In this document: positions 58,891 through 64,000 of the stretch, piece after piece | How the letters are laid out: each line of letters starts with the position of its first letter | How positions within the stretch are numbered: the first letter of the stretch is position 1 | DNA from: Pictodentalium vernedei | Lineage: Eukaryota; Mollusca; Scaphopoda; Dentaliida; Dentaliidae | DNA length: 64,000 nucleotides | Assembly (NCBI GenBank): GCA_031216915.1 | Contig: CM062288.1 | Span: forward strand, 178,061,596 to 178,125,595 | Direction of reading: 5' to 3' | Translations under genes and position numbers: made by a program | Notes under the pieces: generated by a model | Databases searched by the model: none | Told to the model about the DNA's origin: nothing | What the model saw: only the letters and a program-made list of their open reading frames with translations

Positions 58891-59479
58891 CGGCTTTGGC
58901 TGGAGGCATCTAATTGTCACCCACCTTTACAATACTTTACCTATACATTTGTTACAGGCTACGGTCAGTATTTATGTACAGACCTTTACAATACTTTACA
59001 TGTACCTTTGTTATCTGATCATTACCTAGATGTGTGTCATTGCTGTGTCACATGTACTACACAAGTTAAGCCAAGGTGTCATTGACACTTTCATTAAAAA
59101 TGGCATCCCTGGATAAGGTAATTGAAAATTTGTCCTGCATTTTTGACTTTATCTTGCAGTAACGGCATTGTTAATGCAAGTTTCGCCTGTGAATTTGTTG
59201 AGAATATTTAATTCCATCGCCTTGCAGATTTAAGAATTTAAGAAGAGTGTGGCCATTTCTGCGGTTCTTCGATCTTTGAAAACAATATTTTGCCCCAGTT
59301 CGCTATTTGCCTTATATGATTACAAACGGTCCTGTGACTGATTTTCCCTCATGGCATTTTCAAATGGAAGTTTATTTCTTTTTCGAGCATTTTCTTGGGG
59401 CGTTTGTAACACATCACAGACAAAATGATAAAACGGGCTTTCTCTGAGTCTGGAGTTCGAAGTCATTAATTCTGAAACA
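58891..59479. other. Unassigned sequence
   Basis: May include distant remains of the element whose right end follows. No gene recognised. Confidence 0.35.
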
Positions 59480-59719
59480 CTTTCATTGGCATTACCGATC
59501 TATTCAGCATTTTTGCATTTTGTGTACTGATGCCATTGGAAGCTTATCTGTCATAAAAGTCCTAATTTTTTTTTTGTCATGAAAAAGTGGATATATTCCA
59601 TTTCCGTGTACTCTAATCATTATTTTGATATAATTTGCCATTATTTACTTCTTTTATCAGTATTTTGGGCGCTGATGAAAATTGCAAAAATTTTCCCAAA
59701 GTTTCTGTTGGACGACCCC
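59480..59719. mobile_element. Right-end fragment related to the 3.1 kb element
   Basis: attattttgatataatttgc, ttacttcttttatc and gttggacgacccc match 28250-28495 in the same order. Ends at 59719 without a TTAA. The left part is missing or too diverged. It shows that the 25351 element belongs to a dispersed family. Confidence 0.7.
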
Positions 59720-59945
59720 AAACAGGAATGTAAACAAAGAAAATATGGAGAAAATCACAACAGGGACACTACAATTTCATGGGTGGCAATGTCGCTATTG
59801 TTTGAGAAACCTCAGTGATTTTTTTCAGACAACACTCTTCTTGTCTGGATGTGATGAAATTGATACAGTTATGATCAGATTAAAATGAAGTGTCAGCGAC
59901 AGTACATTTTGTTTGACAATGATGTGCAAGAAATATAATAAAATA

Positions 59946-60198
59946 TTAACACTTTACCTAACCCAAAAGGCAGACGACACTTGCACACAAAATTCTTGAA
60001 TAAGTAAATTTTTTCATTTTTTTGTGTCAAAAACATGGCTTATGATTCCTCATTGGAACAAGCTCAATGAGCTTGTTCCAATGTGGTTCATAAGTTATGT
60101 TTTTGAGACAAAAAATGAAAAAAGTAATGAAAATTGAATTTTGATTTTTTGTGATCAGTACTGGCCATTTTTTGCTGTTGTGTTGGGTAAAGGGTTAA
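59946..60198. mobile_element. Palindromic TTAA MITE, copy E
   Basis: TTAACACTTTACCTAACC and TGGGTAAAGGGTTAA ends. Central palindrome with tgattcctcattggaacaag (left arm, about 60042-60061). Includes aaaaggcagacgacacttgc near the left end, as in copy A. Confidence 0.82.
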
Positions 60199-60519
60199 GT
60201 TACCTTTCTCCTTCATTGCAACTGATACATTTAAGTGGCATTTATGTGTACACCTTAACCATGCTGCCTAAAAACAAACATAATTCAGATCCCAATGCTC
60301 GGGTCATATCTGACAATTCTTAGAGTTGAGTTGTTTTCAACATAATGGTACTTGTACTGAGTTAAGGTGCTATATAGTTATGGAAAATTTAGCTTGAAAA
60401 TTGGTGACATGTTATTTTCGATGGCGGCCTATATCTAAAAAATGTTATAACTTTTCATTTTTTGATGTTCAGTACTGCGAAGCATTTTTCAGAAATCAGT
60501 GGCGGTGACAGGACTTCAA

Positions 60520-60820
60520 TTTTTTTTTTTTGGGGGGGGGGGGGGGGGAGGGGGGTAAGTAAGATATTGGTGGCCCAAGGTCAAGCTGCAAAAGGGATCT
60601 CCCAAGATGCTGCAGGCCTGAGCTAGAGGAGGATAGGGAGAAGAGGTAGTTTAGCGATCTGAACTAGGGAGGAGGGCGTCCCCGCCCGCTTATGTGTGTG
60701 TGTGGGGGGAGGGGGGTCTCCCTAGGAAAATCTTTTCATATTTGGACGCCCTGAGAGCAATTTCTGAGCGTTTCTACAACACCTGACATGATGTGTATTA
60801 GGGTGGGGGGGGGGGGGTGA
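60520..60820. repeat. Cluster of G-rich tracts
   Basis: A T run followed by G tracts at about 60531-60556 and further G runs at 60702-60716 and 60805-60817, in an AT-rich setting. No gene. Confidence 0.7.
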
Positions 60821-61058
60821 GTGGGGCACCGCCACTGTCATAAATATAGATGGACAGCAAAAAAATTGACAAATTATTATTTTGTCTTGATTTTTTACAT
60901 CAAAAATAACGCATCACTTATTTTCAGGCTAACTTTCCATAATTTATATTGCTCCATAAAAATACTATCATTGAAAACATTACTGACGGAACTGACCCAC
61001 CATACTGAAGACAAAAACTCAGCATGGCAGTTTGTTTACACCAGCTTCATTCACATCT

Positions 61059-61133
61059 TTAACCCGTTACCTAACACGAAAAGCAGACGACACTTGCGAT
61101 CAAAATTCTTGAATAACTAATTTTTTGTCACTT
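61059..61133. mobile_element. Left end of a TTAA MITE, copy F
   Basis: TTAACCCGTTACCTAACACG, then gcagacgacacttgcgatca, matching the left end of copies A and E. It is cut off where SINE sequence begins near 61134. Confidence 0.75.
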
Positions 61134-61320
61134 TTGTTGAAGACAAATGCACGATCGACGTGCTGTACGCCTTACTAAACAGTGTCACTTTGCCCCCACG
61201 TGGACAATCAGTATTAATTGCCTTGCCTAAAGACACAACCCAGTTACCTCTGACAGGGATTTAATCACAGACCTTTCAGTTTGAAGTCCAATGCCGTAAC
61301 CACTGAGCCACCGCGCTCCC
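61134..61320 (-). mobile_element. tRNA-headed SINE, 3'-truncated
   Basis: Minus strand: gagcgcggtggctcagtggt head (A box about 61296-61308), B box region decayed (ctgtgattaaatccc), then the shared body to about 61134. The tail is missing, and the body joins the MITE fragment directly. The truncation point is close to that of the copy at 50805, which may be informative. Confidence 0.8.
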
Positions 61321-61718
61321 GCGTTTCATCATTACAATGTAGATTATGGTTCTGGAAGCAGGCTTTTAGGTTGTTCTAATTTGGGCACATCGCAGAACCA
61401 CTGACTCGACAGAAGGAAAGAATTCGACACCCAGCCATATCATTTCTTCACTTCTCGGGACTTGAGTAGTGTCTCAAAATGGCTATACTTATGACCTGAG
61501 TTCCAACTCGCACAAGCATGTTTATTAAATGCCGTAATCAAATTCCACCCCACACATTCTTTATTTGGGTCAACTTATTTTTTTTCAGTATTTTGTATCC
61601 ATCCACTTAACTGGAGGACGCAATACAACATATTTCAAGAAATATAAATTCAAGTGAGGTATGCTTGACCGCATTCCCTTGTCACTGATGAATTTATACC
61701 AGAAGTAGTATATTTCAA

Positions 61719-61802
61719 TCTCCGTAAGATTCCTTGCCACCTCAGGCCTACCTGGGCTAACAGCCCAGGTAGGCCTGAGGTGGTTAGGATTCTTACAAAG
61801 AT
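61719..61802. repeat. Long near-perfect hairpin, 40-base arms
   Basis: Left arm ends ccacctcaggcctacctgggct, loop aac, right arm begins agcccaggtaggcctgaggtgg. Outer parts (tccgtaagatt / aattcttacaaagat-like) also pair with few mismatches. Probably a palindromic MITE core. Confidence 0.85.
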
Positions 61803-61859
61803 TAAGTATACTTAATCTGGTAACTCCAGTATTTTGCGTCTCTGCTCTTTCATTTTTAT

Positions 61860-62985
61860 ACGCCTGTCATTTTTGACGGACGTATTATGTTATGGCGTTG
61901 TCCGTCCGTCCGTCCGTCCGTCCGTCCGTCCGTCCGTCCGTAAACAATTTTTGTGTCGCCTACTCCTCCAAAGGTTTACGTGCTATATCGTTCAAACTTT
62001 ACAAACATGTTGATCAGTAATTGCCGTTGTGCGTGTGACAAGAGCAGATAACTCTGTTTTGTATTTCCAGAGTTATGCCCTCTTTTAGTACTTGAAACAT
62101 CGCAGTATTGGGTCTCCTACTCCTTCAACATTTTACATGCTATATTATTCAAACTTTGCACACATGGTGATCACCAATTGCCGTTGTGTTTGTTATAAGA
62201 GCAGGTAACTCCATTTTGTATTTCCTGAGTTATGCCCCTTTTAGTACTTAAAACAGTACAGTATTGTGCCGCCTACACCTTCAACATTTTACATGCTATA
62301 TTGTTCAAACTTTGCACACATGTTGATCACCAATTGCCGTTGCGCTTGTGACAAGAGCAGGTAACTCTGTTTTGTATTTCCAAAGTTAAGTCCCCCTTTT
62401 AGTACTTAAAACATTACAGTATTGTGTCGCCTACTCCTTCAACATTTTACATGCTATATTGTTCAATCTTTGCACGCATGTTGATCACCATTGTCATTGT
62501 GCATGTGCCAAGAGCAGGTAACTCTGTTTTGTATTTCCAGAGTTATGCCCCCTTTTAGTATTTGAAACATCCCAGTATTGTGTCGCCTACTTCTTCAACA
62601 TTTTACATGCTATATTGTTCAAACTTTGCTCACAAGGTGATCACCATTTGCCATTGTGCATGTGACAAGAGCAGGTAACTCCATTTTGTATTTCCAGAGT
62701 TATGCCCCTTTTAGTACTTAAAATATTACAGCATTGTGTCGCCTACTCCTTCAACATTTTACATGCACACATGTTGATCACCAATTGCCGTTGTGTATGT
62801 GACAGGAGCAGGTAACTCTGTTTTGTATTTCCAGAGTTATGCCCCCTTTTAGTACTTGAAGCATTACACTATTGTGTCGCCTACTCCTTCATCATTTTTC
62901 TTGCTTTATTGTTCCAACTTTGCACCCATGTTGGTCATCAATAGTCGTTGTGCATGTGACAGGAGCAGATAACTCCATTTTATTT
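61860..62985. repeat. (GTCC)n followed by a tandem array of about 155 bp
   Basis: (GTCC)n at about 61900-61940 leads into about seven units. Each has gtgtcgcctactccttcaac, ttcaaactttgcacacatg, caattgccgttgtg and ttccagagttatgccccttt (units near 61991, 62149, 62303, 62461, 62617, a shortened one near 62765, and 62912). A GTCC run leading into such units is a recurrent repeat type in bivalve and other invertebrate genomes, as I recall. Confidence 0.8.
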
Positions 62986-63360
62986 TTAAACGATGAGAAT
63001 CCTCGCCTTTTATAGCTGTTATGATCCTCAAAATGTCCTTTTCCTTGGAGCCACCTCGTTATCGTTATTACCTGTCAATGAATGGACGCTACCATTGTAA
63101 ACGGCGAGGAAAATCTTCTACACATCAAAATTGTTTTCATTTCCATTCTGCATACTAAAATTTCACGAGAATCCTCGCCGTTTATAGATGTTATGATCCT
63201 CAAAATGTCCTTTTCCTTGGCGCCACCTATCGTCAATCGTTATCAATGAAGTTAACCTGTCAATGAATGGACGCTACCATTGTAAACGGAGAGGAAAATC
63301 TCCTACACCTAAAAATTGTTTGCATTTCCATTCTGCATTCTAAAATTTCACAAAACAATA
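62986..63360. repeat. Tandem duplication, about 185-bp unit
   Basis: Two copies with caatgaatggacgctaccat, aacggcgaggaaaatct and ctcaaaatgtccttttcctt, the second starting about 185 bp after the first. Well conserved, so relatively young. Confidence 0.8.
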
Positions 63361-63635
63361 TGAAATGTGTGCACACAAGCATACAATTTGAAACCCTTTA
63401 CCACAGACAGGGCAGGGGAATGGGTAATGCTTGGAGGGAGGGGGGTGGGGACAGGCATAGTCGAGTCAACAAAAATTTCAAACTTTACCCCAGAGAAAAT
63501 TTAAACCAGAATGAGTGTGTGGATAGATGTGTTCCAGCACATTTTTATATTTTGGGTACGGAGTTTATTGCCTCGGTGTACGAGTAATTTAAATCCCTGT
63601 CTGGAAGGGTTAACAAGAGTTAACAATAAAATTGC
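63361..63635. other. Unassigned sequence
   Basis: Contains a short G-rich patch (63433-63450). No gene recognised. Confidence 0.35.
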
Positions 63636-64000
63636 GCTTTGAGAGATTACCGTCGATGAGGATCAACAGCGTTCGATGGCGCAAGGAAATTCCAGCCCAA
63701 ACCATTACACAACCCCCGCCGAAACGGTCTCATTCCCGCACGCAAGCATCAGAAAACCGTTCTCCTCGTCGGCGATTCACTCTTGCCCTGCCATCACCGC
63801 GCCGTAGACAAAATCGTGATTCATCACTAAAAAGAACTGTGCTCCAACGCTGCTGAGTTCAGCAAACACGCTGACGTCCCCCATTCCATTCTGACGGTAC
63901 GATGACGTTGGGAAGGGATTGGTCCTTGGTATGGACAGTTTGTTCATTGATTCTATTGTTAGTTCTACCATGAGTAATTGTTGTTGTCCTCGTCGCCGGG
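63636..64000 (-). pseudogene. Tc1-family transposase, second copy, cut by window end
   Basis: Minus strand, matching 4700-5075 of the element at 4158. It reads QRWSTVLFSDESRFCLRRGD, then CVRECDRFGGGCVMVWAGIS. The first catalytic Asp is present, and the Trp codon that is a stop in the first copy is intact here. The 3' part stops near 63636 beside unrelated DNA, and the 5' part runs past the window edge. It may be less damaged than the first copy, but its full state cannot be seen. Confidence 0.85.

Overview
The window reads as nuclear DNA of a repeat-rich marine invertebrate animal. The evidence is AT-rich intergenic sequence, GT..AG splice signals, tRNA- and 5S-derived SINEs, non-LTR and LTR retrotransposon relics, Tc1/mariner elements and many short tandem satellites. 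The animal, and even its phylum, cannot be fixed from this sequence. The repeat types suit a hemichordate, lancelet or mollusc-like genome, but that is an inference. There are no prokaryotic operons, CRISPR arrays or complete host genes.

Host gene content is very small. The only confident host exon is the first coding exon of a membrane dipeptidase (peptidase family M19), minus strand, 41682-41869. It has a good splice donor and a TATA-like box about 220 bp upstream of its ATG. Two weaker exon candidates lie on the minus strand at 24970-25054 and 49199-49276.

Layout. 0.6-1.7 kb: decayed LINE end. 3.0-7.0 kb: a palindromic TTAA MITE, then a diverged satellite split by a 1.5 kb Tc1 element with both inverted repeats. 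9-12.6 kb: another MITE, a LINE 3' end carrying a full-length tRNA-headed SINE with a 13-bp target duplication, and an older SINE inside a tandem repeat. 13.9-21 kb: a broken Ty3/gypsy-type LTR element (protease, RT, integrase, env-like frame), itself interrupted by other insertions. 22.2-23.6 kb: a 5S-headed SINE and an unidentified coding relic with two CxxC pairs. 24-32.5 kb: a duplicated repeat, one copy holding a small TTAA MITE and another holding a 1.8 kb LINE, with a 3.1 kb TTAA-flanked inverted-repeat element between them. 32.6-33.8 kb: a decayed repetitive ORF. 34-41 kb: tandem satellites, including a roughly 1 kb unit. 41.7-42.1 kb: dipeptidase exon 1 and promoter. 42.2-46 kb: MITEs, a tRNA-like SINE head and possible LTR-element sequence. 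46.7-48.8 kb: two near-identical 0.65 kb TTAA elements. 49.5-50.4 kb: an array of about 128-bp units, each carrying an RFX/X-box-like site. 50.8-53.2 kb: SINE copies including an intact 5S-headed one. 55-63.4 kb: several satellite families, MITEs and long perfect hairpins. 63.6-64 kb: a second Tc1 transposase copy running off the window.

The recurring themes are: (1) one SINE body joined to two different RNA polymerase III heads; (2) four different terminal-repeat families that all sit at TTAA; (3) more than twenty long G or C homopolymer tracts in an AT-rich background. No complete new gene system was found. The best candidates for follow-up are the head-swapping SINE family, the TTAA elements, the X-box array, the env-bearing LTR relic and the unidentified 22.7-23.5 kb relic.
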